From positions 1-64,000 of the forward strand of contig JAEERC010000063.1 in the NCBI GenBank assembly GCA_016285645.1: a DNA stretch of 64,000 nt, in the 5' to 3' direction. The stretch comes from Clostridiaceae bacterium. GTDB lineage: Bacteria > Bacillota > Clostridia > Oscillospirales > Acutalibacteraceae. The notes beneath the pieces are model-generated. The model did no database searches and was not told where the DNA came from. It saw only the letters and a list, made by a program, of their open reading frames with translations. This document shows, one piece after another, positions 25,169 to 35,585 of this stretch. Numbering within the stretch: the first letter of the stretch is position 1; the number at the start of each line of letters is the position of its first letter. The translations under genes were made by a program, and so were the position numbers.

Positions 25169-27172
25169 ATGGAAAACGAAAACAGAGAAAACGAAGAAAT
25201 CCTTGAAATAGAGGCAGTTGACGACGACATAACCTCCGCCGTTTCGGAGGAGTATGACGCGAGTCAGATTCAGGTCCTCGAAGGCCTTGAAGCCGTGCGC
25301 AAAAGGCCCGGTATGTATATCGGCTCAACAAGCGCGTCGGGTCTTCACCACCTTGTTTACGAAATAGTTGACAACTCCATAGACGAGGCGCTTGCCGGCT
25401 ACTGCACGCACATCGAAGTCGCCATTGAGCCCGGCAACATCATCTCCGTTCGCGACAACGGCAGAGGCATTCCCGTCGATATTCAGGAGCAGACGGGCAA
25501 GAGCGCTCTCGAGGTCGTGTTCACCGTGCTTCACGCGGGCGGCAAATTCGGCGGCGGCGGATACAAAGTTTCCGGCGGCCTTCACGGCGTCGGCGCTTCC
25601 GTTGTAAACGCCCTTTCCGAATGGCTCGAGGTTGAGGTTCACAAAAACGGCAAGATTCATCAGATGAAATTCTCCCGAGGCTTCATCACGCAGGAGATGA
25701 AGATAATCGGCGACACCGATATAAGCGGAACCTTCGTGCGCTTCAAGCCCGACCCGGAGATGTTCACAGACACCACGGTTTACGATTACTCCGTTCTTCA
25801 CAAGCGTATGCAGGAGGAGGCGTTCCTCAACGCGGGTCTCACCATTACGATTGAGGACCGCAGACCGGAATCCGCCCATCTCGATGAGAGCGACCGCAAG
25901 GATATTCTCTGCTACGAGGGCGGCATCCGCGAGTTCGTCACCTTCCTCAACAACAACAAGAACCCCATCCACGAGGATGTTATCTATATGTCCGGCAAGA
26001 AGGACGACGCCATGGCTGAACTCGCCATGCAGTACACCGACACCTACAGCGAAGTGATTGTCTCGTTCGCGAACAATGTTCACACTCCCGAGGGCGGTAT
26101 GCACGAGGACGGTTTCAAGCGCGCCCTTACAAACGCCATAAACAAATACGGCAAAAAAATGAACATTCTCAAGGGAGATGACAAGGTCTCCGGCGAGGAC
26201 TGCCGTGAGGGTCTGACCTGCGTTATCTCCGTAAAACTCCTTGACGCGCAGTTCGAGGGTCAGACAAAGGCGAAACTCGGCAACTCCGAGGTCAGGACCC
26301 TTGTAAACGCCCTTGTAAACGAGGCGCTCGAGAGTTATCTCGAGGAAAACCCCGCCGCGGCGAAGGCGATACTCGACAAGGCGCTCACCGCCAACCGCGC
26401 GAGGGAAGCGGCGAGAAAAGCGCGTGAAAACGTGCGCAGAAGCACCGCTCTCGAATCCGGTCAGATGCCCGACAAACTTCAGGACTGCAACGAGCGCGAC
26501 CCGAGCTTGTGCGAAGTCTATATCGTCGAGGGCGACTCGGCTGCCGGCTCCGCCATCCAGGGCAGGGATTCCCGCTTCCAGGCGATTCTTCCGATGTGGG
26601 GCAAAATGCTCAATGTCGAAAAAGCCAGAGCGGATAAAATCTATTCAAACGAAAAACTCTCGCCCCTCATTGTCGCTCTCGGAGCGGGCATAGGCGACGA
26701 GTTCAACCTTGAAAAACTCCGCTATCACAAAATAATCATCATGTCGGATGCCGACGTTGACGGCGCCCATATCCGCACCCTTCTTCTCACCTTCTTCTTC
26801 CGCTATATGCGTCCGCTTATCGAAAACGGCTATATCTACTGCGCGGTGCCCCCGCTTTACAAACTCACAAGGGGCAAAACAACGAGAGTCGCCTATTCCG
26901 ATGACGAGCGCGACGCCATAAGCGCCGAAATGAGAGGCGAGAACCAGAAGGCGGAAATTACGATTAACCGCTTCAAAGGTCTCGGTGAAATGGACGCCCA
27001 CGAACTCTGGGATACCACCATGGATCCCGAAACGCGCACCCTGCGCCGCGTAACCCTTTCGGACGCGGTGGCGGCGGACGCCGTGTTCAATCTGCTTATG
27101 GGCGAGGAGGTTGACCCCCGCCGCGAGTGGATTGAGGACAACGCGAAATATGTTATAAATCTCGATATATAA
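25169..27172 (+). CDS. gyrB: DNA gyrase subunit B
   Basis: A 667-aa ATPase subunit. I chose ATG 25169 (GAGGA 8 nt upstream) over GTG 25154. An acidic N-terminal extension of about 30 residues precedes the GHKL core: [32 protein letters not shown], the ATP-lid [21 protein letters not shown]. The TOPRIM domain has [19 protein letters not shown] and [18 protein letters not shown], and the C-terminus has RFKGLGEMD. It supplies the ATP-driven step of negative supercoiling. The order with gyrA 13 bp downstream supports gyrase rather than ParE. Confidence 0.97.
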   Translation: MENENRENEEILEIEAVDDDITSAVSEEYDASQIQVLEGLEAVRKRPGMYIGSTSASGLHHLVYEIVDNSIDEALAGYCTHIEVAIEPGNIISVRDNGRGIPVDIQEQTGKSALEVVFTVLHAGGKFGGGGYKVSGGLHGVGASVVNALSEWLEVEVHKNGKIHQMKFSRGFITQEMKIIGDTDISGTFVRFKPDPEMFTDTTVYDYSVLHKRMQEEAFLNAGLTITIEDRRPESAHLDESDRKDILCYEGGIREFVTFLNNNKNPIHEDVIYMSGKKDDAMAELAMQYTDTYSEVIVSFANNVHTPEGGMHEDGFKRALTNAINKYGKKMNILKGDDKVSGEDCREGLTCVISVKLLDAQFEGQTKAKLGNSEVRTLVNALVNEALESYLEENPAAAKAILDKALTANRAREAARKARENVRRSTALESGQMPDKLQDCNERDPSLCEVYIVEGDSAAGSAIQGRDSRFQAILPMWGKMLNVEKARADKIYSNEKLSPLIVALGAGIGDEFNLEKLRYHKIIIMSDADVDGAHIRTLLLTFFFRYMRPLIENGYIYCAVPPLYKLTRGKTTRVAYSDDERDAISAEMRGENQKAEITINRFKGLGEMDAHELWDTTMDPETRTLRRVTLSDAVAADAVFNLLMGEEVDPRREWIEDNAKYVINLDI

Positions 27173-27185
27173 GGAGGTGGCGCAG

Positions 27186-29741
27186 ATGGCACATAACAGA
27201 GATTACAAACCCGAAGACATTCTTTTCCCCGATCAGGTAATCACGGAGTTTGACATAGTCCCCGAGATGAAATCGGCAATGCTTGACTACGCCATGTCCG
27301 TCATAGTTGACCGCGCGCTGCCCGATGTGCGCGACGGTCTCAAACCCGTTCACAGACGAATCCTCTACACTCTTCACGAGGATCGCCTCTATTACGACAA
27401 GCCCTTCAAGAAATCAGCCACCTGCGTGGGCGATGTGCTCGGCAGATATCATCCCCACGGCGACGCCTCGGTCTATGACGCGATGGTTCGTCTGGCTCAG
27501 GATTTCTCGATGAGATATATGCTCGTTGAAGGTCACGGCAACTTCGGTTCCGTTGACGGCGACCCGCCCGCCGCCTACCGATACACGGAGGCGCGTCTGA
27601 GCAAAATCAGCAACGAGATGATAAGGGATATCGACAAGGAGACCATCGACTGGAACCCGAACTTCGATGAAAGTCTGAAGGAGCCGAGAGTTCTTCCCTC
27701 AAGATTTCCGAACCTGCTTGTAAACGGCTCACAGGGTATAGCCGTCGGTATGACGACGAACATCCCTCCCCACAACCTCAAAGAGGTTATTGACGCCTGC
27801 ATCTGCGTTATAGACAACCCCGAGGCGACTCTCGAGGATATGATGCAGTTCATTCAGGGCCCCGATTTCCCCACGAAGGGTATCATTATGGGCAGGGCGG
27901 GCATCCGCCAGGCATACGCCACCGGCAGGGGCAAGGTCGTTGTTCGCGCCAGAACCGAATTTGAGGAATACGGCAGGGACAACCGCACAAGAATCATCGT
28001 CACCGAACTTCCCTATATGGTCAAAAAGCGCGCTCTTCTCAAGAAGATTGCCGACCAGGTCAAGGAGAAACGCCTTGACGGCATCTCCGACCTGCGCGAT
28101 GAAACCGACCGCAACGGCATGCGCATAGTCATCGAGTTAAAGCGCGATGCCAACGCCCAGGTGGTGCTCAACAAACTTTACGCGCAGACCGAACTCCAGT
28201 CATCCTTCGGTATCATTATGCGCGCCCTTGTGGACGACCAGAAGCAGCCGAAAATCCTCACTCTGCGCGAGGTCATAGACGAATATCTCGCCTTCCAGGA
28301 GGAGGTAATCCGCAGAAGAACGGAATTCGACCGCAGAAAAGCGCAGGAGAGGGATCACCTTCTTCAGGGCCTTATAGTCGCTCAGGACAATATTGATGAA
28401 GTCATAAAGATTATCCGCGAGAGTTACGATGACGCGAAGGAACGCCTTATGCAGCGCTTCGACCTCGACGATGTTCAGGCGCAGGCGATTCTCGATATGC
28501 GTCTCAAAGCCCTTCAGGGCCTTGACAGGGAAAAACTCGTGGACGAGCACGAAGCCCTTCTCAAGAAGATTGAATATTTCAATGAGCTTCTTTCAAATGA
28601 GGATATGCTCAAGGGCGTTCTCAAGGACGAACTCACCGAAATCAAGGATAAATTCGGCGACGAGCGCCGCACCGAGATTCAGGATGTCAGCGGCGAGGTT
28701 GACTTTGAGGATCTCATCCCCGTTGAGGACTGTGTCTATACACTGACCGACCTCGGCTACATCAAGCGCATCCCCGTTACGGAATACAAGGTTCAGAACC
28801 GCGGCGGCAAGGGCAGAATCGGCGTAAAGCACCGCGAGGAGGACGCAGTAAAAACAATGTTCACCTGCTCCACCCACGATTACCTTATGTTCTTCACAAC
28901 GAGGGGCAGAACCTACAGAATCAAGGGCTACGAAATTCCCGAGGGCTCAATGACCGGCAAGGGTATGAATATTATCAATATCCTTCCCATCGAGCAGGGC
29001 GAGAGGGTTTCGGCTATGATTCAGGTGCCCGATGTTGAGGGCGAGGGCTATCTCTGCATGGTCACACGCAACGGCGTTATCAAGCGCACTCTCGCCTCGG
29101 TTTACAAAAACATACGCAAAACAGGCGTTTTCGCCATCAATCTCGACGATGACGACGACCTCATCTGCGTCAAATACACCACGGGCGACGAGGATCTTCT
29201 CATAGCCACGAGAAACGGCAAGAGCATAAGATTCAACGAAAACGACGCCCGCCCGATAGGCAGAACCGCGAGAGGCGTGAAGGCGATCACCCTCAAAGGC
29301 GGCGACGAGGTTATCGGCATGGATGTTCTGCGCGAGGGCAAAACCGTGCTCACCATCAGCGAAATCGGCAACGGCAAGCGCTGCTCGGTTGACAAATACA
29401 CCGTTCAGCACCGCGGCGGTCAGGGCCTCAAGAACTACGATATCGCCAAATACGGCAAGGTCTGCTCAATTGAAGTCGTCAACGAGGAGGATGACCTCAT
29501 TCTCATCTCCTCCGGCGGCATCACCATCCGCATCCCCATTGAAACAATCAGGGAAACAAGCGGCAGGGATTCCAAGGGCGTAAAGGTTATGTCGATAGGC
29601 GAGGACGAGCGAATCATCATGACCGTCGCCGTTCCGAAGATGGAGGAAGAGGAGTCCGCTCCCGCCGATGATGAGGAACAGCCGCAGGAACCCGCTTCGG
29701 AAAATCCGCAGGCGGAAGGCGAAAATAAAACCGAAGAATAA
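27186..29741 (+). CDS. gyrA: DNA gyrase subunit A
   Basis: An 851-aa DNA-cleaving subunit. ATG 27186 has AAGGAGG 8 nt upstream; the track GTG lies inside that site. The catalytic Tyr is in [14 protein letters not shown]. The quinolone pocket reads [13 protein letters not shown], with Ala where Escherichia coli has Ser83 and Asp at the Asp87 position. The C-terminal beta-pinwheel includes the GyrA-box-like [11 protein letters not shown], which separates it from ParC. An acidic Glu/Pro tail of about 35 residues closes the protein. The gyrB stop codon overlaps its ribosome binding site region. Confidence 0.97.
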   Translation: MAHNRDYKPEDILFPDQVITEFDIVPEMKSAMLDYAMSVIVDRALPDVRDGLKPVHRRILYTLHEDRLYYDKPFKKSATCVGDVLGRYHPHGDASVYDAMVRLAQDFSMRYMLVEGHGNFGSVDGDPPAAYRYTEARLSKISNEMIRDIDKETIDWNPNFDESLKEPRVLPSRFPNLLVNGSQGIAVGMTTNIPPHNLKEVIDACICVIDNPEATLEDMMQFIQGPDFPTKGIIMGRAGIRQAYATGRGKVVVRARTEFEEYGRDNRTRIIVTELPYMVKKRALLKKIADQVKEKRLDGISDLRDETDRNGMRIVIELKRDANAQVVLNKLYAQTELQSSFGIIMRALVDDQKQPKILTLREVIDEYLAFQEEVIRRRTEFDRRKAQERDHLLQGLIVAQDNIDEVIKIIRESYDDAKERLMQRFDLDDVQAQAILDMRLKALQGLDREKLVDEHEALLKKIEYFNELLSNEDMLKGVLKDELTEIKDKFGDERRTEIQDVSGEVDFEDLIPVEDCVYTLTDLGYIKRIPVTEYKVQNRGGKGRIGVKHREEDAVKTMFTCSTHDYLMFFTTRGRTYRIKGYEIPEGSMTGKGMNIINILPIEQGERVSAMIQVPDVEGEGYLCMVTRNGVIKRTLASVYKNIRKTGVFAINLDDDDDLICVKYTTGDEDLLIATRNGKSIRFNENDARPIGRTARGVKAITLKGGDEVIGMDVLREGKTVLTISEIGNGKRCSVDKYTVQHRGGQGLKNYDIAKYGKVCSIEVVNEEDDLILISSGGITIRIPIETIRETSGRDSKGVKVMSIGEDERIIMTVAVPKMEEEESAPADDEEQPQEPASENPQAEGENKTEE

Positions 29742-29756
29742 TCAAAAAACTCTTGT

Positions 29757-29824
29757 ATTGACTCACTTTGTTTGATATTATAAGAAAAACACCGTTCCGG
29801 TCGGCTTTATACGGCCGGACGGTG
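29757..29824 (+). promoter_or_regulatory. Promoter and leader hairpin before mgsA
   Basis: TTGACT with a TATTAT/TATAAG -10 region (about 15-bp spacing, suboptimal; TTGTAT with a 17-bp spacer to TATTAT is an alternative). It is followed by a strong hairpin CACCGTTCCGGTCG / CGGCCGGACGGTG at 29790-29824 without a T run. The hairpin may protect the mRNA or weakly terminate the gyr transcript. Confidence 0.5.
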
Positions 29825-29850
29825 CCGAAAAAATAAACGGAGGTTATCGC

Positions 29851-30264
29851 ATGAATATTGCTCTCATCGCGCACGACGCAAAGAAAGAACTTATGACCGA
29901 ATTCTGTTTCGCTTACTGCGGCGTTCTCAGCAGGCACAAACTCTTTGCGACCGGCACAACCGGCAAAATCGTGTCGGAGGCAACCGGGCTTGACATAAAA
30001 TGCTATCTGAGCGGTTCACAGGGCGGCGCGGAGCAGATCGGCTCCGGCATTGCCTGCAACGAGATTGACCTCCTCATCTTTTTCCGCGATCCCTACACCC
30101 AGAAGCGCGACGAGGAAAGCGAAGACAACCTCCTTCGCCTGTGCGATGTTCACACAATTCCCGTAGCCACCAATATCGCCACAGCCGAGGCGCTTATCCA
30201 CGCTCTTTCAAGGGGCGATCTCGACTGGCTCGACATTGACAGCAGCGTCGCGGAAAATCTTTAA
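29851..30264 (+). CDS. mgsA: Methylglyoxal synthase
   Basis: A 137-aa enzyme converting dihydroxyacetone phosphate to methylglyoxal and phosphate, an overflow bypass of lower glycolysis. It starts MNIALIAHDAKKELM and has ATGTTGKIV (phosphate site), GSQGGAEQIGSGIA, DLLIFFRDPYTQKRDEESEDNLLRLCDVH with the catalytic Asp, and IPVATNIATAEALI. The length is normal for the family. GGAGG precedes the ATG. It lies between gyrA and hisS and is probably transcribed on its own. Confidence 0.95.
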   Translation: MNIALIAHDAKKELMTEFCFAYCGVLSRHKLFATGTTGKIVSEATGLDIKCYLSGSQGGAEQIGSGIACNEIDLLIFFRDPYTQKRDEESEDNLLRLCDVHTIPVATNIATAEALIHALSRGDLDWLDIDSSVAENL

Positions 30265-30285
30265 GCAGGTTCCGTCTTTAAAACC

Positions 30286-30310
30286 GGGGCGCCTCACGGC
30301 GTCCCTTTAA
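30286..30310 (+). terminator. Weak terminator after mgsA
   Basis: GGGGCGCC, loop TCAC, GGCGTCCC, then TTTAAG. The stem has one G-U pair and the T run is short. It lies about 21 nt after the stop. Confidence 0.5.
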
Positions 30311-30331
30311 GTGTATAAAGGATAAATTGTT

Positions 30332-31684
30332 ATGGCACTGATTACAAAAGCAATAAAAGGCACTCAGGATATTCTTCCCGAGATAAGCGGCAGGCGTCGT
30401 TTTGTTGAAAATACGCTTTTCGACATAGCCGGAAAATTCGGCTTCAGGGAGATAAGAACCCCCGTGTTTGAGCACACTGAGCTCTTTCAGAGGGGAGTGG
30501 GCGGCACAACGGATGTCGTGCAGAAGGAGATGTACACCTTCGACGACAAGGGCGGCCGTTCAATAACTCTGCGCCCCGAGGGCACTGCGGGCGCCGTGAG
30601 GGCTTTTCTCGAGCACGGTCTTTTCAACGAGGCGCTCCCGCAGAAATTTTTCTATCATGTCAACTGCTACCGCTACGAGAAGCCCCAGGCGGGCAGGTGG
30701 AGGGAGTTTGACCAGTTCGGCGTTGAGGTGCTCGGCACCGCTTCACCCGCCGCGGACGCGGAGGTTATCTCGCTCGCGAACGAGATTTTCGCGTTTTTCG
30801 GCGTTGAAGGGCTCGAATTGCAGCTAAACTCAATCGGGTGCAAAGAATGCCGTCAGAAGTATTCTCAGGCGCTTAAGGAGTATTTCAGCGCTAAAAAGGA
30901 TGAACTGTGCGAGACCTGCCGCGACCGTCTTGACAGAAACCCGATGCGCATTCTCGACTGCAAAAGCCCCATCTGCTCGGCTATAGCGGCGGACGCCCCC
31001 GTTATGCTCGACTACCTCTGCGACGACTGCAGGGAGCATTTTGAAAGTGTTAAAAAGCTTCTTGAGGCAATGAATATAGAGTACACCGTCAACCCGAAAA
31101 TCGTGCGCGGCCTCGACTATTACACGAGAACGGTGTTCGAGTTCGTTTCAAAATCAATCGGCGCTCAGGGCACGGTCTGCGGCGGCGGAAGATATGACGG
31201 TCTGGTTGAGGAACTCGGCGGCCAGCACACCCCGTCGCTCGGCTTCGGTCTCGGAATCGGACGCCTTCTGCTCCTGCTCGAGAGCCAGGGCATTGAGATT
31301 CCCGACGATTCCGGCTGCGACATCTACATAGCCCCGATGGGCGAAAAGGCGCTCGTTGAAGCCGTACGCCTCACATCCGACCTGCGCTCGGAAGGCATTA
31401 GCGCGCAGACGGATATTGTGGGCAGAAGCGTAAAGGCGCAGATGAAATACGCCGACAAAACCGGAGCGAGATACACCTGCGTTATAGGTGATGATGAGCT
31501 TTCGGCGGGCGTTTACAAAGTCAAGAATATGGCTGACGGCGGCACATTCGAAATACCCGCCGCGGATTTCGCGGAAACATTTTCCGATGTTATGATTAAG
31601 GAACAGACTAAACTGCTCGGCGAGCAGCTCGGTCTGGGCGAAGATCTCGGAGATATCGATCTCTCCGCTCTTCTGAAAGGATGA
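30332..31684 (+). CDS. hisS: Histidyl-tRNA synthetase
   Basis: A 450-aa class II synthetase. Motif 1 region is GFREIRTPVFEHTELF, followed by LRPEGTAGAVRAFLEH and motif 2 NCYRYEKPQAGRWREFDQFGVE. The His-specific CGGGRYDGLVEELGG and motif 3 LGFGLGIGRLLLLLE follow, then an anticodon-binding domain (SDLRSEGISAQTDIVGRSVKAQMKYADKTGARY). The length is slightly above the usual 420-430 aa, with a Leu-rich tail. The stop overlaps an ATG start of aspS, and the hisS-aspS pair is common in Firmicutes. I see no T-box leader in the 67-nt gap upstream. Confidence 0.96.
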   Translation: MALITKAIKGTQDILPEISGRRRFVENTLFDIAGKFGFREIRTPVFEHTELFQRGVGGTTDVVQKEMYTFDDKGGRSITLRPEGTAGAVRAFLEHGLFNEALPQKFFYHVNCYRYEKPQAGRWREFDQFGVEVLGTASPAADAEVISLANEIFAFFGVEGLELQLNSIGCKECRQKYSQALKEYFSAKKDELCETCRDRLDRNPMRILDCKSPICSAIAADAPVMLDYLCDDCREHFESVKKLLEAMNIEYTVNPKIVRGLDYYTRTVFEFVSKSIGAQGTVCGGGRYDGLVEELGGQHTPSLGFGLGIGRLLLLLESQGIEIPDDSGCDIYIAPMGEKALVEAVRLTSDLRSEGISAQTDIVGRSVKAQMKYADKTGARYTCVIGDDELSAGVYKVKNMADGGTFEIPAADFAETFSDVMIKEQTKLLGEQLGLGEDLGDIDLSALLKG

Positions 31685-31689
31685 TTGCT

Positions 31690-33480
31690 ATGGACACAAT
31701 GAACGGTCTCAAAAGAACAGATTACTGCGGCACTCTCAGAGCAGCCGACACGGGCAGGCAGGTAACGGTAGCCGGCTGGGTTCAGCGCAGGCGCGATCTC
31801 GGCTCGCTAATATTCATCGACCTGCGTGACAGAAGCGGCATTGTTCAGCTCGCTTTTGACGAGGACACCGAAAAAGGCATCTTCGAAAAAGCCAACTCCG
31901 TAAGGAGCGAATATGTGCTTATGGCGCAGGGCACCGTGCGCGAAAGAAGCGCCAAAAACGCCGACATCCCCACGGGCGATATCGAAATCACCGTAACCGA
32001 CCTCAGGGTTATTTCAAAGAGCGAGACAACTCCGTTTGAGATTGTGGACGGCTGCCAGACCTCGGAGCTTACCCGTCTCAAATACCGATATCTCGATTTA
32101 AGGCGCCCCGAACTTCAGAAGAATATTTTTATGCGCCACAAAATCACAAAGATTACCCGCGATTATTTCGACGAGAACGGCTTTATCGAGCTTGAAACGC
32201 CGATGCTTATAAAATCCACCCCCGAGGGAGCCAGAGACTTCCTCGTGCCCTCACGCATCCATCAGGGCACATTCTACGCCCTTCCCCAATCGCCCCAGCT
32301 TTACAAACAGCTTTCAATGGTTGCGGGTTTTGACAGATATATGCAGATAGCCCGCTGCTTCCGCGACGAGGATTTAAGAGCGGACCGCCAGCCCGAATTC
32401 ACTCAGGTTGATATTGAAATGAGTTTTGTCGATGTTGAGGACGTGCTCGAAATCGGCGAGGGATATATGCAGAGAGTCTTCAAAGAGGCGCTCGGAATCG
32501 ATATTCCGCTTCCGCTTCCGAGACTCACATACAAGGACGCCATGGAGCGCTACGGCAGCGACAAGCCCGACACCCGCTATGAAATGGAAATCTGCGATTT
32601 GAGCGATATTGTCGCGAAATGCGGTTTCGGCGTGTTCACCTCCGCTATCGAAGGCGGCGGCAGCGTCAGGGCAATCACGGCGAAAAACGCCTATGATATT
32701 CTCACCCGCAAAGAGGTTGACAAACTCACCGAAACTGTGCGCGGCATAGGCGCGAAAGGTCTCGCCTGGGCGAGAATCGCCCCCGACGGCACGGTCGCAT
32801 CGTCCTTCGCCAAGTTTATGACCGAGGACGAAATGCAGGCAATCAAGGAAAAAACCGGCGCTGAGAACGGCGATGTCATCCTCATTATCGGCGACACCAA
32901 GAATTCCGTTGTTCTGCCCGTGCTCGGCGCTCTGCGTCAGGAAGTCGCCAAAAAACTCGACATTATCCCCAAGGGGCAGTTCAATCTCCTCTGGATTACC
33001 GAATTCCCGTTCTTTGACTGGGACGAGGACCTCGGCGCGTTCGTCGCTATGCACCATCCCTTCACCTCGCCCATGGACGAATGCCTCGAATATCTCGAAA
33101 CCGATAAAGCGCGTGTCAGAGCCAAGGCGTATGACCTTGTGCTCAACGGCATCGAGCTTTGCAGCGGTTCAATAAGAATCACCAATCCCGACCTGCAGAA
33201 GCGTATGTTTGCCCTGCTCGGCCTCAGCGATGAGGAGGCGAATCTCAAGTTCGGCTTCCTTACAAACGCGTTCAGATACGGCGCTCCTCCCCACGGCGGT
33301 ATGGGCATCGGTCTCGACCGCCTCGTTATGCAGATGCTCGAGTGCGACTCCCTTCGCGATGTAATCGCCTTCCCGAAGGTTCAGAACGCCAGCGAGCCGA
33401 TGACGGAGTGCCCCTCCGTTGTTGACACCGCTCAGCTCGACGACCTCGGTATCGCGGTTGTAAATAAAGAAGAAAACTGA
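31690..33480 (+). CDS. aspS: Aspartyl-tRNA synthetase
   Basis: A 596-aa bacterial-type AspRS with an N-terminal OB-fold anticodon domain (VAGWVQRRRDLGSLIFIDLRD), motif 2 RCFRDEDLRADRQPEFTQVDIE, the bacterial GAD insertion (about 310-420) and motif 3 GMGIGLDRLVMQML. I prefer ATG 31690, 9 nt after AAAGG, over ATG 31681, which overlaps the hisS stop but touches that site; the difference is three residues. It charges tRNA-Asp. Discriminating versus non-discriminating specificity cannot be read with certainty. Confidence 0.95.
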   Translation: MDTMNGLKRTDYCGTLRAADTGRQVTVAGWVQRRRDLGSLIFIDLRDRSGIVQLAFDEDTEKGIFEKANSVRSEYVLMAQGTVRERSAKNADIPTGDIEITVTDLRVISKSETTPFEIVDGCQTSELTRLKYRYLDLRRPELQKNIFMRHKITKITRDYFDENGFIELETPMLIKSTPEGARDFLVPSRIHQGTFYALPQSPQLYKQLSMVAGFDRYMQIARCFRDEDLRADRQPEFTQVDIEMSFVDVEDVLEIGEGYMQRVFKEALGIDIPLPLPRLTYKDAMERYGSDKPDTRYEMEICDLSDIVAKCGFGVFTSAIEGGGSVRAITAKNAYDILTRKEVDKLTETVRGIGAKGLAWARIAPDGTVASSFAKFMTEDEMQAIKEKTGAENGDVILIIGDTKNSVVLPVLGALRQEVAKKLDIIPKGQFNLLWITEFPFFDWDEDLGAFVAMHHPFTSPMDECLEYLETDKARVRAKAYDLVLNGIELCSGSIRITNPDLQKRMFALLGLSDEEANLKFGFLTNAFRYGAPPHGGMGIGLDRLVMQMLECDSLRDVIAFPKVQNASEPMTECPSVVDTAQLDDLGIAVVNKEEN

Positions 33481-33507
33481 AAAACTTAAGAATCAATAAT
33501 CGGAATC

Positions 33508-33542
33508 AAAAATCCGCTTCTCCCGAAGCGGATTTTTCTTTT
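33508..33542 (+). terminator. Terminator of hisS-aspS
   Basis: AAATCCGCTTC, loop TCCC, GAAGCGGATTT, then TTCTTTT: a strong intrinsic terminator 27 nt after the stop. Confidence 0.92.
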
Positions 33543-33572
33543 AAAAAACCACTAAATCTTGTGTTTTGATTA

Positions 33573-33600
33573 TTGATTTTTCATAAATATATGCTATACT
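33573..33600 (+). promoter_or_regulatory. Promoter of the oxidoreductase/isomerase operon
   Basis: TTGATT, 16-bp spacer, TATACT, about 54 bp before the aldo/keto reductase start. No other strong promoter or terminator is evident until 39525. Confidence 0.7.
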
Positions 33601-33654
33601 GAAAATAATTTATAATGGGAATAAATTATAACGAAATCAAAAGAAAGGGAACGG

Positions 33655-34791
33655 ATGACGATGACTTATAACGACTTCGGCGAAATGAAAATTTCCGCTC
33701 TCGCCCTCGGCTGTATGCGCCTGCCCGTGATTGACGGCGACGACTCAAAGCCCGATCAGAACGCGGTAAATGAAATGGTCGCTTACGCCATGGAAAACGG
33801 CGTCAATTACTACGACACCGCCTGGGGATATCACGCGGGCAACAGTGAAATCGCCATAGGAAACGCCCTTTCGGAATACCCGAGAAACAGTTTTTATCTC
33901 GCCTCCAAATTCCCCGGCTATGATCTTTCAAACATGCCGAAGGTAAAGGAAATATTCGAAAAGCAGCTTGAAAAATGCAAGGTGGATTATTTCGATTTTT
34001 ATCTTTTCCACAATGTGTGCGAAATGAATATCGAGCAGTATCTCGACGAGCAGTACGGCATTTTCGATTATCTCACCGAACAGAAGAAAAACGGCAGAAT
34101 AAAACATCTCGGTTTTTCATCACACGGAAGCTGTGAGGTTATAAAACGCTTTCTCGACGCCTACGGCAGCGCAATGGAATTCTGCCAGCTGCAGATTAAT
34201 TATCTTGACTGGGAGTTCCAGGACGCGCGCAAAAAAGTTGAACTCGTAAAAAGCTACGGCCTGCCCGTGTGGGTTATGGAGCCCGTGCGCGGCGGCAAGC
34301 TTGCTTCTCTTGAGCCGAAATACGAAACGGCGCTCAGAAACCTGCGCCCCGATGAAACAACCGTCGGCTGGGCGTTCCGCTTCCTCCAGTCAATCGGAGC
34401 GACCACGGTGCTGTCGGGTATGTCAAATATGGAGCAGTTAAAGCAGAACATTGATATTTTCAGCGAAAACAAGCCGCTGAGTGATGAGGAGATGTCGGTT
34501 ATTCTCAAAATCGCCGACGATATGGTAAACCCGAAAACCCTTCCCTGCACGGCGTGCCGCTATTGCACAACGCACTGCCCGATGGAACTTGACATTCCGT
34601 TTCTCATCTCTCTTTACAACGAGCACTATTTCTCCGACGGCGGCTTCATAGCTCCTATGGCGCTTATGTCGCTGACGGATGACAAACAGCCCTCCGCCTG
34701 CATCGGCTGCGGAAGCTGCGAGGCGGTCTGCCCCCAGCAGATAAAAATTCCGGAGGCGCTCGCGAAATTCAGTGAAATGCTTTCTCAATAA
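33655..34791 (+). CDS. Aldo/keto reductase with C-terminal 4Fe-4S ferredoxin domain
   Basis: A 378-aa protein. The AKR TIM barrel (1-290) has the catalytic Tyr in YYDTAWGYH, Lys in YLASKFPGY and His in FYLFHNV. The C-terminal part holds two cysteine clusters, CTACRYCTTHCP and CIGCGSCEAVCP, each able to hold a 4Fe-4S centre, so electrons may come from or go to ferredoxin-like partners. This layout is common in anaerobic Firmicutes; physiological substrates are mostly unknown. ATG 33655 or 33661 are both possible behind AAAGGGAACGG. The next gene is 11 bp downstream, so it leads an operon. Confidence 0.88.
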   Translation: MTMTYNDFGEMKISALALGCMRLPVIDGDDSKPDQNAVNEMVAYAMENGVNYYDTAWGYHAGNSEIAIGNALSEYPRNSFYLASKFPGYDLSNMPKVKEIFEKQLEKCKVDYFDFYLFHNVCEMNIEQYLDEQYGIFDYLTEQKKNGRIKHLGFSSHGSCEVIKRFLDAYGSAMEFCQLQINYLDWEFQDARKKVELVKSYGLPVWVMEPVRGGKLASLEPKYETALRNLRPDETTVGWAFRFLQSIGATTVLSGMSNMEQLKQNIDIFSENKPLSDEEMSVILKIADDMVNPKTLPCTACRYCTTHCPMELDIPFLISLYNEHYFSDGGFIAPMALMSLTDDKQPSACIGCGSCEAVCPQQIKIPEALAKFSEMLSQ

Positions 34792-34802
34792 AAGGAGCAA
34801 AA

Positions 34803-35546
34803 ATGAAAAGAACATTGAAAATACTCATCCCCGTTATAGCCCTTTGCCTTATATTAAGCGGGTGCGCGGTTGACAGACTGAACGCCGGCGCCTATAAGAC
34901 GGGCAGTGTTACCCTGGAGGATGAAATACATAAAATCGATATCGACTGGCCCTCGGGAAATGTTATTGTCACGGGCGGCGGAAAGGGCGGCGTGAGCATA
35001 AAACAGGGCAGGGATTCCGGCGACGGCCCCGCTTACCGGCTGCTCGGCTCAACGCTCTATATCAAAGCGGCAGTGCCCGGCAAAGAGGCTCACACGGGCG
35101 ATCTCACCGTGCAAATTCCCACCGGCATAAAACTCAACGAAATAGAACTCCGCTGCGAAACCGCGCAGGTCACTTTTGTAAATGTCACTGCAAAGCGAGC
35201 CGATATTCTCACATCGGGCGGCGATGTAAAACTCGTTTCGTGCACGGTGACGGATGAAGCCGAAATCGGCACGGATGACGGCAATATCGATGTTTCCGGC
35301 AAGATAAAGGATTACGACATACAGACCTTAAACGGCGGCGTGAAAATCAAAGCCCCGGAAGCGCCCGCCGAACTGACGGTTCAGAGCGTAAAAGGCAGTG
35401 TTGCGCTCACCCTTCCCGCGGACGCTCAGTTCAAGCTCAAAGCCGTAACAGAAGGAATCATCGCAAACGAGTTTGAGGAAGGCAGGGGAGCGACATACAA
35501 AATCACCTCGGAATCGGGCAATATCACGGTAAACAAATCAGTATAA
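34803..35546 (+). CDS. Lipoprotein with DUF4097-type beta-helix domain
   Basis: A 247-aa protein with the lipoprotein signal MKRTLKILIPVIALCLILSGC (lipobox LSGC), so it is anchored at the outer face of the membrane. The body is a repetitive beta solenoid of the DUF4097 (adhesin-like) type: HKIDIDWPSGNVIVTGGG, ADILTSGGDVKLVSC, AEIGTDDGNIDVSG, SGNITVNKSV. The family often appears near stress regulators, and its function is undefined. It is 11 bp from the upstream gene and 39 bp from the downstream gene, in the same apparent operon. Confidence 0.8.
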   Translation: MKRTLKILIPVIALCLILSGCAVDRLNAGAYKTGSVTLEDEIHKIDIDWPSGNVIVTGGGKGGVSIKQGRDSGDGPAYRLLGSTLYIKAAVPGKEAHTGDLTVQIPTGIKLNEIELRCETAQVTFVNVTAKRADILTSGGDVKLVSCTVTDEAEIGTDDGNIDVSGKIKDYDIQTLNGGVKIKAPEAPAELTVQSVKGSVALTLPADAQFKLKAVTEGIIANEFEEGRGATYKITSESGNITVNKSV

Positions 35547-35585
35547 CCGGAGGGCAGCGCCCTCCTGAATAATAAGGAGATAACT

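Noticed and set aside
30265-30331. T-box riboswitch before hisS-aspS
   Set aside because: The gap is only 67 nt, with a small terminator and none of the expected specifier or T-box sequence.
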